Origin: Candidatus Peribacteria bacterium
GTDB taxonomy: Bacteria > Patescibacteria > JAEDAM01 > Absconditabacterales > Absconditicoccaceae
Assembly (NCBI GenBank): GCA_031261265.1
Contig: JAISKI010000050.1
Location: 1 to 36,722 of the forward strand
DNA: 36,722 nucleotides
Direction: 5' to 3'
Part shown: piece by piece, positions 1-7,948 of the stretch
Layout: each line of letters opens with the position of its first letter
How positions within the stretch are numbered: the first letter of the stretch is position 1
Position numbers and translations under genes: made by a program
The notes under the pieces: model-generated
What the model was told of the DNA's origin: nothing
The model's database searches: none
What the model saw: only the letters and a program-made list of their open reading frames with translations

Positions 1-112
1 AGAGACCTATATCAATAGTAAGCCTAGGAAAGCACTATGATATAGGACTTCACGGGAAGTATTTCATAGCACGAACCTCCATCTTCTTTAACCTGTGCAT
101 TTCGACTTGTAA
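1..112. other. Window edge: inverted repeats, no gene recognised
   Basis: No convincing coding frame is present. A 9-bp perfect inverted repeat (CCTATATCA at 6-14, TGATATAGG at 38-46) extends to 12 pairs with one bulged A. A second small hairpin (ACTTC-ACGG-GAAGT) lies at 47-60. They lie just beyond the stop of the minus-strand dus gene, so they may be 3'-UTR structure or part of an RNA that continues outside the window. Neither has a clear U-tract, so I do not call a terminator. Confidence 0.3.
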
Positions 113-1141
113 TTAATATCTCGAAAAAAACTCCACAATCGCCTCCCTAAGTTGGCCATACTCCCCTATCATCAAAATAGTAGGCTTCCATTCTCTACTC
201 TCTGCCATCCCCTTCACATATTGAAAAAGAAATTTCCTAAATTCCACCAAAGCATGAGAAGAAAAATCAGGATGCTGTAAGTTTTTTTTGATCTGAGATT
301 CCAGTTGATCTGGATAAATATAAATATCTCCATCAAAAAGCTGATCACAAGCTACACTCAAATCCAGATGACGTAAAATAGTCTGCAACTTCTCTTCAAG
401 ACTCGGAATATGAGACGTAAAAATCCACGGATTTCAGATTACAGACTGTCCTATCATGATCCCATCAACCTTATAACGCTTTTGATACTCTTTTGCTTGT
501 GCATAGGAAGTGATTCCCCCATTTCCGATAATCTCACACCTTCACACTTTGTCATACAGAGTGGAACGAAGCTGTTGAATAAATTCCCGATCTGCTTCCC
601 CACTATACAACTGTTTCAAAGTCCTCCCATGCACGGAAATCTTTGAACAATACCTGCTCGCTTCGACCAGAAAAGCAAACTGTGCTTCCTTATCTGCATC
701 ATCTACTCCTGCTCTTGCCTTGATCGAAAAGGGCAAATACTTCAAACTCTCAGAAAGATGCTGAATCATCCTCAGCGTTTTCTTCTTGTCTTTCATGAGA
801 TCACTTCATCCACCACATTTCATCACGGTAGTCGAAGGACATCAGGTATTCAATTCAATTCACGAAAATAGCTCATGATACTCACGTTCGATCTTCATCG
901 CAGCCTCAATCAGCGTTTTTTCATTTCCTCCATAAATCTGAGCAATAGGCTTTTGATCAGGAGTAGTTTGCAAATGTTTTACTACTTTTTCGGGATTGAT
1001 GAGAAAGCCATCTACATTCATAAATTCGGTTCGAAGCGAAAAAACATCATCACTCGATCAAAAATTTTCAAAGATCTCTTTGGTGATGAGTCTCGTCGCA
1101 CAAGTAGTCACTCCATCCATCGGAGCTAAACAAAAACGCAT
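113..1141 (-). CDS. dus: tRNA-dihydrouridine synthase (Dus family)
   Basis: Flavoenzyme that reduces uridine to dihydrouridine in tRNA. 342 residues if UGA is read as Gly. The N-terminus is MRFCLAPMDGVTTCATRL, the usual Dus APM-GVT start. ELNTGCPS follows at about residues 97-104: its glycine is a UGA (842-844) and the next Cys (101) is the expected catalytic acid. SIKARAG (Lys 141), ISVHGRT (His 171) and EIIGNGGI plus DGIMIG supply the FMN-phosphate site of the TIM barrel. Length is normal for the family. The ATG lies 2 nt after the pyruvate-kinase stop, so the two genes are cotranscribed. One codon, CGG at 587-589 (GEAD-x-EF), falls where many Dus proteins have Trp (ADW). Which Dus subfamily is not resolved. 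With the standard code the gene looks broken into several pieces. Confidence 0.9.
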
Positions 1142-1143
1142 TA

Positions 1144-2550
1144 TTAAGCTGTAGTAATTACAATTAAAGGGTCTTTCTTTTTCCCTCTCTCCTTATCTCC
1201 GATAACCACAATTTTATCTCAGCCTTTGACATAGCCCTTATCTAAGAGCATTTTCACAGCAATATCCTGATTTTCTGAAGTATGCTTCTCTCGTTTTTCT
1301 AGTTGGATCCCATGAATCCCAAAAAGCATCCTCATTTTATCAATCACCGCTTGTGATGGGGTGAAGGCATATACTTCTTGATTAGGCTTGAGTCCTGCAA
1401 TAATCTTAGGAAATTTTGCACTATGACTAAACACAATAATACATTTTGCCCCAATTTCATCAGCCAGGAGCAAAGCATGCTTAGTCACCAGTTTTTTTTC
1501 AATACTCACCTGATCCATTTCCACCAGCTCAAAATCCTGATGCTCACTCACAGTATGTTTTTCAGCTTCTTCAACTGTTTCTCTCATCAACGTCACGGTC
1601 TCTACAGGAAATTTTCCAATAGCCGTTTCGTCAGAAAGCATTACCGCATCTACGCCAGCCACCACGGAAGTATAGACATCAGAAACTTCTGCTCTCGTTG
1701 GGAAAGGGGAAGTAGTCATACTTTTTAAAAGCTCGGTAGCCATAATACAGGTTCTTCCATATTTTTTGCAGGTATCAATGATCACTTTCTGCAAATAAGG
1801 AAGCTCATGAATCGGGGTTTCAATACCCAAATCCCCTCTCGCAATCATAATCCCATCAGAAACTTGCACAATTTCATCAATATTGGTGATTCCCTCTTGA
1901 TTCTCAATTTTAGAAACAATTTGGATCGGAGAATCTCCCAAAAAAGTCCTGATTTCTTCTACATTTCCCTTATTTCTGATAAAAGAGGCAGCCACATAAT
2001 GGATTCCATTTTCCATTCAAAAACGCAAATCTGATTTGTCTTTTTCTGTCAATCCAGGCAAACGAAGAGAAATGCCAGGGAAATTCATATGACGCCTACT
2101 TCCAATTTCACAGTCATTCTGAGAAATCACGAGTAAATAGTCGGAATGCACCTCCTGTACCAGCACCGTCATCAATCCAGAATCTATTTCGATGGTATTC
2201 CCTACCTGCACATCCTCTAAAAGGTATACATAATCAGAAAATAAATCAGACTCCTGAGCCATTTTTTCTTTATCTACAAAAATCCTGAAGACCTCACCTT
2301 TTTTGTAAAAATACGGAGTCTCTCTCTCCCCTGTGCGAACTTCTGGACCTTTATTGTCGAGTAAAATCCCCAAATCAGTTTTTCCTTCACGATTTAGCCT
2401 GTGAATCGTATCAATCAAGGGCTTGGTAGTTTCCTGTTTGGCATGAGAAAAATTGAGTCTGATGATATTCACGCCTGCCTCAGCGATGGCAATCAGCTTT
2501 TCCTCAGTGTATTGATCGGTAATAGTGGCAATAATTTTAGTTTTATTCAT
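1144..2550 (-). CDS. pyk: Pyruvate kinase
   Basis: Last step of glycolysis: phosphoenolpyruvate + ADP to pyruvate + ATP. 468 residues, about the length of E. coli PykF. Visible motifs are the N-terminal KTKIIATI, IIRLNFSHA, LLDNKGPEVRTGE, catalytic SKIENQEG (Lys about 214), ARGDLG (about 237-242) and PTRAEVSDV (about 285). The C-terminal domain ends GGDKIVVIG...KKDPLIVI. Two UGA codons are read through. The one at 2017-2019 gives DLRFGMENGIHYVAASF, exactly where PykF has FG. The other (1219-1221) opens the last 25 residues. The ATG at 2548-2550 is chosen because the family N-terminus begins there; the longer upstream frame adds unrelated sequence. Middle gene of a pyk-like/pyk/dus operon. Confidence 0.95.
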
Positions 2551-2590
2551 AATGCAAGTATAATCGAAAACAAAAATATTGCAAGCATTA

Positions 2591-3997
2591 TTAAATATTT
2601 TTGAAATGATACAGCTCCACTCCATTAATCATATCAGATTTTACTCCATCGTGATACTCATTTGCCTGGACAATCAGCACCTTATCATCCAAAGAGATAT
2701 TTCCTTTAAAGATAATTCTAATCATTTCTTTTCCAATTCTTTTAAGATTTTCATAGTTGAAAGACTGGGAAATTTTATATCCCTTCACTCCTCGAATCAG
2801 ACTTAAAAATCTGTAGGTATCCGTAGATTTCGTGAAAGTAATCACGGGAACCTTGGGATTCAAGGAAGCAATTCTCGCAGAGGTATAGCCATTTTCAGTA
2901 AAACAAACAATCGCTTTTATATCAAGTTCTTTCGTGATTCTATAGGCATTATAGATAATGTAATCTCTCACTTCAAATTCATCTTCACCAAATCTTGCCA
3001 TATCTTTTTCCAAAACATCAAGCTCATGTTTCTCCAAACAGGTTTCCAACACATCAATCATCGGAAATACTTCGTTTTCAATAATCATAGTCTCCAGCAT
3101 CAATCCATCCACTCCAGCCTCACAGAGTTCTTTGATCGTAGACTCTTTTCCCAGAGGATAGTCTTTACTTCCCAAGCTAGTAGCATAGGTCACCATCACA
3201 GGAATCCCTTGAGATCTAATCTCTTTAGCCAGTTGAGCAACGGTTTTTTCATCCAAGAAAGGTTGCAAAGCATCAGCCACTAGAATAATTCCATCAGTAT
3301 TTTTTATAATTTCACTCAGATGTTCAAAACCATGTTCCGTTTCAATCTTGGAAAAAACCTTCATTTCAGGAGCATTTTGCTCTTTCAGAAATTTCTTTGT
3401 TTCAATCACATGCCCAGCAGAATAACAAGCTGACAAAGCCACCACATGCGTCCCATATTCGAGTCCTCGTAAAATATCTTTTTTGTCTTGACTGGAAAGA
3501 AGCCCTGTTTCTTCTTCATTGTGCTGTAAACTTACCCTATCATATTGAAAAATCTTCTTTTGAACTCCTGGCTCAGAGACCACACATTCAGCATAATCTT
3601 CTTGTAAATTCTCAACGGTTAAAACCACTTGGCTCTGCTCGAACCTAATCTCTGCTCCCACAGAAAGTTTATCTAAATAAGCATAATCAATAAAGATTTT
3701 CTTGTCCCCATCCTGAGTATATTCAGAATAATCCAAAGTGATTTTTTGTCCCTTTTTCACAGGGATATCTGCAGTGTTTTTTACCCTAATGGTGCGTCCT
3801 TTCGTCTCAATGATAATGGTTTTACTATTGTCCAGTTTCATCAGCGTATCAATATATTTTTTATTGTTATCATCAAATCCATAAGACAACGTAATAGTAA
3901 AAGCATCTACCATATTGATAATTTTACTGAGAACGGTTTCTTTAGCCAAAACGGGGCTAACTCCAGCAATGATTTTTGTAAAGCGGAAATTGTTCAT
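2591..3997 (-). CDS. Degenerate pyruvate-kinase paralogue (probable pseudoenzyme)
   Basis: 468 residues without any UGA, ending at TAA 40 nt upstream of pyk and collinear with pyruvate kinase throughout. The barrel and C-terminal domain are recognisable: FSKIETEHGFEHLSEII (Lys 217) matches the SKIENQEG segment, and VPVITFTKS and SLIRGVKGYKI match the allosteric domain. The key catalytic stretches are lost, however. The NFSH segment is absent, LD-KGPEIRTG has become IETKGRTIRV, ARGDLG has become VADALQPF (about 240-247), and PTRAEVSDV has become ESTIKELCEAGVDG. It may bind ligands or form mixed tetramers with the neighbouring intact Pyk, but catalysis looks unlikely. CGA at 3467-3469 (residue 177) replaces the aromatic of the FG-E-G motif and may encode Trp. 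The same length and an intact frame argue against a pseudogene. Confidence 0.8.
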   Translation of the reverse strand: MNNFRFTKIIAGVSPVLAKETVLSKIINMVDAFTITLSYGFDDNNKKYIDTLMKLDNSKTIIIETKGRTIRVKNTADIPVKKGQKITLDYSEYTQDGDKKIFIDYAYLDKLSVGAEIRFEQSQVVLTVENLQEDYAECVVSEPGVQKKIFQYDRVSLQHNEEETGLLSSQDKKDILRGLEYGTHVVALSACYSAGHVIETKKFLKEQNAPEMKVFSKIETEHGFEHLSEIIKNTDGIILVADALQPFLDEKTVAQLAKEIRSQGIPVMVTYATSLGSKDYPLGKESTIKELCEAGVDGLMLETMIIENEVFPMIDVLETCLEKHELDVLEKDMARFGEDEFEVRDYIIYNAYRITKELDIKAIVCFTENGYTSARIASLNPKVPVITFTKSTDTYRFLSLIRGVKGYKISQSFNYENLKRIGKEMIRIIFKGNISLDDKVLIVQANEYHDGVKSDMINGVELYHFKNI

Positions 3998-4074
3998 AAA
4001 AGCGGATAGAAAGAATAAAAAGCTGAAAAAAATGTTTGAAAAAAAGAGAAAGAAAATCCAATAAAAAGCGGAGT

Positions 4075-4102
4075 TTTATACTCTTTTTTTTGAAAAATGC
4101 AA
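4075..4102 (-). promoter_or_regulatory. Putative promoter of the pyk-like/pyk/dus operon
   Basis: On the minus strand TTGCAT (4097-4102), a 16-nt spacer and TATAAA (4075-4080) form a sigma70-type promoter about 75 nt upstream of the first start codon. Confidence 0.55.
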
Positions 4103-4251
4103 GGGATTTTTTACCACTATATTTTTGACGTTGATGAGTATATGCGTGAAATAAGAAGAAATAGCGTTTAATAATTTCACGTAAAATCTTTTATTTCAAT
4201 AAATATCATGCAATATTAGAGACAGGACTTATTTCTATCCTAAGAAAGGAC

Positions 4252-4279
4252 TTGTTTTTTGAAACGAAAATCATACAGT
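4252..4279 (+). promoter_or_regulatory. Possible corA promoter
   Basis: TTGTTT (4252-4257), 16 nt, TACAGT (4274-4279), about 40 nt before the corA ATG. The match to sigma70 consensus is only partial. Confidence 0.3.
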
Positions 4280-4320
4280 GAATGCAATCAAATGCAGCTT
4301 TATTTTTATAGAAATCCCCA

Positions 4321-5244
4321 ATGATTGAAGGAAGTCTGACCGTGGGAGATATGACGCGAACCCATCTCGTAAACCCCACTCACAAAGAAGTAGCTCCCTT
4401 GGTGGATAAATACCATCTGCACGAAATCATTGAGCAGGATTTTTTGGACTTCACCACACAAGACAAAATCGATGTCTATGATGACTGTATTTTTCTCATC
4501 CTTCGTTTTCCCAAATACAACGAAAAAATAAAAAAACACTTCGCAAATACCATGCACGCCATTCTCGGGAAAAACTTCATCATCACGGTGACCTCCCACA
4601 TGACGAATAATATTCAAAAAATTCAGGATACTTACAACGCAGAGCTCGCCGAGGAAGATAGAGAAGAATTTAAGCTTTCTCCCTATTATATCTTGTACAA
4701 AATTATCGATGCAATGTATGACAAAGCCCTCGTAGGACTTGGGAAATTCTCTCAAGACTTGGTAAGAATCGAAGACAACGCTCTGGATAGCAATGCAATT
4801 AATGAAGATCTGCTTTCTGAACTCTTGATTAAAAAAAGAAATGCGATATTGATGAAGCATTTGATCGCACCTCATAGCGAAATCTTAGGAGAACTTCAAG
4901 TGGCAACCGTGAATTTTTATGAAGGTGATTTGGATGTATATTTTGAGGATCTTCAGTACAAAACTGATAAAATTCTGAGTTTGATCTCCATTATCAAGGA
5001 AAATACAGAATCACTCTTTGATGTCTCTAATACTTTAACTGCATTAAAAACAAATAAGGTGATCTCGTTGCTCACAATTTTTACGGTAGTGCTAGGAGTA
5101 CTAACCTGGCTCAGCGGAATGTATGGAATGAATGTAGATTTACCATTTCAGGAATATCCATGGGCATTTACCCTCTTATGTTTCCTAATGATTGGAGCAG
5201 CACTCCTCACAATGGTATATTTTAGGAAAAAGAAACGATTTTAA
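4321..5244 (+). CDS. corA: CorA-family magnesium/cobalt transporter
   Basis: Homopentameric divalent-cation channel of the inner membrane. 307 residues, a typical length. A soluble N-terminal funnel (HLVNPTHKEV, KIDVYDDCIFLILRFPKY, ILGKNFIITV) leads through long charged helices to two C-terminal membrane segments (about 246-265 and 282-300), with the signature GMYGMN at the end of the first. An in-frame TAG lies 12 nt upstream, so this is the first possible ATG. No UGA occurs in frame. Both odd CGA codons sit at classic CorA tryptophan sites. One is codon 13 (4357-4359), where the family has TW before the NPT motif. The other is the penultimate codon (5236-5238), where the family usually ends in a basic run plus Trp. 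This argues that CGA is read as Trp here. The gene converges on the next gene with a 31-nt gap. Confidence 0.95.
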   Translation: MIEGSLTVGDMTRTHLVNPTHKEVAPLVDKYHLHEIIEQDFLDFTTQDKIDVYDDCIFLILRFPKYNEKIKKHFANTMHAILGKNFIITVTSHMTNNIQKIQDTYNAELAEEDREEFKLSPYYILYKIIDAMYDKALVGLGKFSQDLVRIEDNALDSNAINEDLLSELLIKKRNAILMKHLIAPHSEILGELQVATVNFYEGDLDVYFEDLQYKTDKILSLISIIKENTESLFDVSNTLTALKTNKVISLLTIFTVVLGVLTWLSGMYGMNVDLPFQEYPWAFTLLCFLMIGAALLTMVYFRKKKRF

Positions 5245-5275
5245 ACCACAAGAATCAAGAAAGATCATAGAGACT

Positions 5276-7741
5276 TTAATACACATTAAAGGGAAGCAAA
5301 GCATCCACGGACTGTAAATCCTCAAGGATCAACGAAAGTTTCACCGTATACCTTCCTACTTTTTCAAAAGTATGATCAATTTCAGAACAGGTTCTTCCCT
5401 TACATTGCACAGGAGTAGAACCATCTCCAAAATCCCATTTCATAGTTTCTGGTAATCCATTAAAGTCAGCGAAAAACTTCACATTCACTCCTGTTTTTGC
5501 CTGACTCTGAGGATGAGAAGGAGAGGTAAGCTCTACCTGCACTAACTGTTTCTTTACACTAATCTGAGAAACAGCTTTTACCTCCAGAGAATACCCTTTT
5601 TTAGTGGTAAGTACCACTTTTGGGGAATAAAAACCACTTTCTTTCTGACGATCATACGTATACGTATGCTCAATTACTCCATTCGAAAAGTTTGGTCTCG
5701 TTTCTCCATCTCCAAAGTCCCAGCTAAAATAAATAATTTCATCTCCAGGGATATTCAGAATACTTTGAGAAGCATCAAATCTGACTTTCAAAGGCTCGTA
5801 TCAGGTATCTGGACTAAACGTTAATTTACCAACGATATCAGGTTTTTTTACCACGAAGTGGAGCGGGATTTCTCTTTTCAATAAACGCTCTGGATCTTCC
5901 AAACGAATCACCACTTCATAGGTTCTTTCCTCAGCAAGTTGAAATTCATAGAGGGTTCCTTGATTCAGCAGAGGTTTTCCATCCACAAAGACATTCTTTT
6001 GCATTGAAGCAGAATCTGGACTCACAGCAGTGAGATCAATCGAAATAGCCTGAGGAATAGTATCAAAAGTAAGCGTATTCCCAGAAAAAGCAGAAAGAGG
6101 AACCTCAGTGAAATTAGACATTCCAGAGAGTTTTTGTTTAATCACATACTTAAGGGTAATTTCTTCTTTTTCTAGCTGAAGCACTTCAGACTCACAGCCT
6201 CCTCTTTTTCCATCCACCGTAATAAAATCCAGGAGAACCAGATAATTTCCCTTTTCTGGGAAAGTATAGTCTACTTCTTTAGTGCTATTTTTTAGGGTCC
6301 CAATTTCTTTTTGAGTCGAAGTATCAATAATATGATAGGTATACCCAGCAATAGTCGAAACAGAGCCCTCCAAAAAATTAGTCTGCATTCTATATCTTGG
6401 AGCAGAGTTTGGGAGAAAATTTATTTCACAGATAGGCACATCAGAGGGCTCCACTCTCACAGGAAATGAATAAACAAAGTCTGACAATCCTGGGAATTTC
6501 ACCGTAGGATGATAGACTTGAGCTTTTTTATAAATGTAATCAAACTGTGGGGTTTCTCTCTCATTTACCTCATCACCATCCATATCTCGCACCACCTGAT
6601 AATCAGGCAATCCAAAACTTCTAAATACCGCCATTGCATCCACAGAAATCTTTGAAGGAGCTTTTCCCAGATTTATCTCACCCTGCATAGCAGACAATGG
6701 TGTAGAGGATTTTGCATTCTGAGCAGAAAGAAAAAGCTGAATTTCTGAAGTGAAAGAAAGGGTACCTAGAGGGATCTCTGTAGTAATTCCTCTTTCTCCC
6801 GTAATTTTATTATCATACGTCACGATTGCCTTCAGTGGATAGTCACCTTTTCTATCATAAAAACAATTAGCATTAAATCCATTATTTCCATAGGAAAGTT
6901 GTTGTTTTTGAGAATTACCACAATCTATTATCAGTCTTTGAGGAGTCACTTCTCCTAATTTTGCTACATAAGCAGATCGAACAGGCTGATTAAGCACAAA
7001 GCTAATCTCCCCTGGAGCAATCAAAGGAACCTCTGCAATAAATCTGGTAGTCCCCTCTTTTCCCACCAAATAAGGATCAATGAGATTTGTAGATTTTACC
7101 ACAGGTTCCACAGAAATTTTACCAATCTGCCCAAAAACCACTGCAGCTACCCCTCCAGCAATTCCTAGAATCACCACCGCACCGATCAAACTGAGAATAT
7201 ATCTGATTTTTGATTGATTTTTCACAGTAATCAATCTATACACATTCGTCAATAAAAGCCCTACTCCCACCAATCCAATCACTCCCACGATCAACCCAGC
7301 AAAAATAGAGAGCAGATTCACTGCAGTCGCAGCATTAATTCCCACTCCAGCCAGAGCCATAGGATTTTTTACTAGAGATACCAACGTCAAGGCAAAAAGT
7401 CCCCCCAATAAAAGCAGAAATCCCACACATCCAATTGCAAGCTTTTTATACGAAAAATTATTTTTAGCTCCCTCTTTTACTACAGTAGGCTTATTGATCT
7501 GTACGGGAGTATATCCCAAAGCTTGTAATTGCTGTTGTCCCTGGAGATAAAGCGTATTCAATTGATCCAATTGCAATTTCACCTCCTGAATTTTCTCTGG
7601 AGTTTGAGCAGGGTTTGCCTGTAATCGTGCAACAATTTGATTGTATTGCCCTTGAAGTTGCTGCTGTTTAGTCAGTAATTCCTGAATTTGCATTGCAGTC
7701 GCTGGCTGTGATTGTGGAACGGAAGAAGTTTGATTTTCCAT
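5276..7741 (-). CDS. Membrane-anchored surface protein with PKD domains
   Basis: 821 residues with one UGA (5801-5803) joining SPDT-G-YEPLK; with the standard code it splits into 646- and 171-residue pieces. The N-terminus is Gln-rich and probably coiled coil (about 1-85). Three hydrophobic segments follow (about 100-210: AIGCVGFLLLLGGLFALTL, an Ala/Gly-rich pair, then YILSLIGAVVILGIAGGVAA). A long extracytoplasmic beta-rich part comes next. Two PKD domains close the protein, each with WDFGDG (about 668 and 770), and the second carries a CKGRTC disulphide candidate. PKD modules usually mediate protein or polysaccharide contact outside the cell. Ends with TAA. There is no Shine-Dalgarno before the ATG. 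Function unknown beyond envelope or adhesion. Confidence 0.85.
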
Positions 7742-7759
7742 TTTTGTTTTTAATAGGAT

Positions 7760-7805
7760 AAAGGAGTATTCCTTTTAAGTATAAAGAAAAAACTGATTTT
7801 TGCAA
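7760..7805 (-). promoter_or_regulatory. Promoter and leader hairpin of the PKD-protein gene
   Basis: On the minus strand TTGCAA (7800-7805), 16 nt, TATACT (7778-7783). Two to three nt after the -10 comes AAAGGAATA, part of a 6-bp hairpin AAAGGA/TCCTTT (7760-7775). The same TATACT-NN-AAAGGAATA arrangement occurs upstream of the Hint-protein gene. Confidence 0.6.
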
Positions 7806-7829
7806 AATTTTAGAGAATCTTTCAGTAGT

Positions 7830-7862
7830 TTGACTTGACTTTTAGTAGTGTTTTATTATACT
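7830..7862 (+). promoter_or_regulatory. Promoter of a candidate small RNA
   Basis: Plus-strand TTGACT (7835-7840; a second copy overlaps at 7830-7835), 16 nt, TATACT (7857-7862). It is near consensus, yet no plus-strand gene follows, only a structured segment ending in a terminator at 7948. Confidence 0.6.
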
Positions 7863-7867
7863 GCAAG

Positions 7868-7948
7868 AGAAATGATGTCGTATTTCCATGACAAATGACA
7901 AAATTTCTTTTGCCAGAGCCCCGCTGTGATAGTTTGGGGCTCTTTTTT
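7868..7948 (+). ncRNA. Candidate structured small RNA, family not recognised
   Basis: A complete transcription unit of about 80 nt between two minus-strand genes. The predicted start is about 6-8 nt after the -10. GCAAGAGAAAT (7863-7873) pairs with ATTTCTTTTGC (7903-7913) with one G-U pair, although only its inner half would lie in the transcript if it starts near 7868. Inside is TGTCGT-ATTTCC-ATGACA, a 6-bp hairpin with one G-U. The 3' end is an 8-bp GC-rich hairpin plus six U. ATGACAA occurs twice in tandem, offering an alternative fold. It lacks the hallmarks I know for SRP RNA, RNase P and tmRNA, and no sizeable ORF fits. Its 3' end abuts the stop codon of the Hint-protein gene, so overlap with that mRNA's 3' UTR is possible. 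Confidence 0.5.
7915..7948 (+). terminator. Rho-independent terminator of the small RNA
   Basis: Perfect 8-bp stem AGAGCCCC (7915-7922) / GGGGCTCT (7936-7943) with a 13-nt loop, followed by a run of six T on the plus strand. The minus strand lacks a T-run after the stem, though the hairpin may still help end the Hint-protein mRNA, whose stop codon lies next to it. Confidence 0.75.

Larger units (their letters stand above)
3998..4320. other. Divergent intergenic region between the pyk-like gene and corA
   Basis: 323 nt with no supported gene. It carries the minus-strand promoter at 4075-4102 and a weak plus-strand one at 4252-4279. An 8-bp inverted repeat (CGTGAAAT at 4145-4152, ATTTCACG at 4174-4181) has 21 nt between its arms. 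AGGACTT occurs twice (near 4224 and 4246). These could be an operator or leader structure controlling corA; I recognise no known riboswitch. Confidence 0.4.

Noticed and set aside
1..60. tRNA or other known structured RNA at the left edge
   Set aside because: Two hairpins are present, but no T-loop, acceptor stem or other diagnostic motif is seen and the sequence is cut by the window.
2590..3997. Calling the second pyruvate-kinase-like gene a pseudogene
   Set aside because: The frame is full length, uninterrupted and collinear; only catalytic motifs are changed, which fits a pseudoenzyme better.
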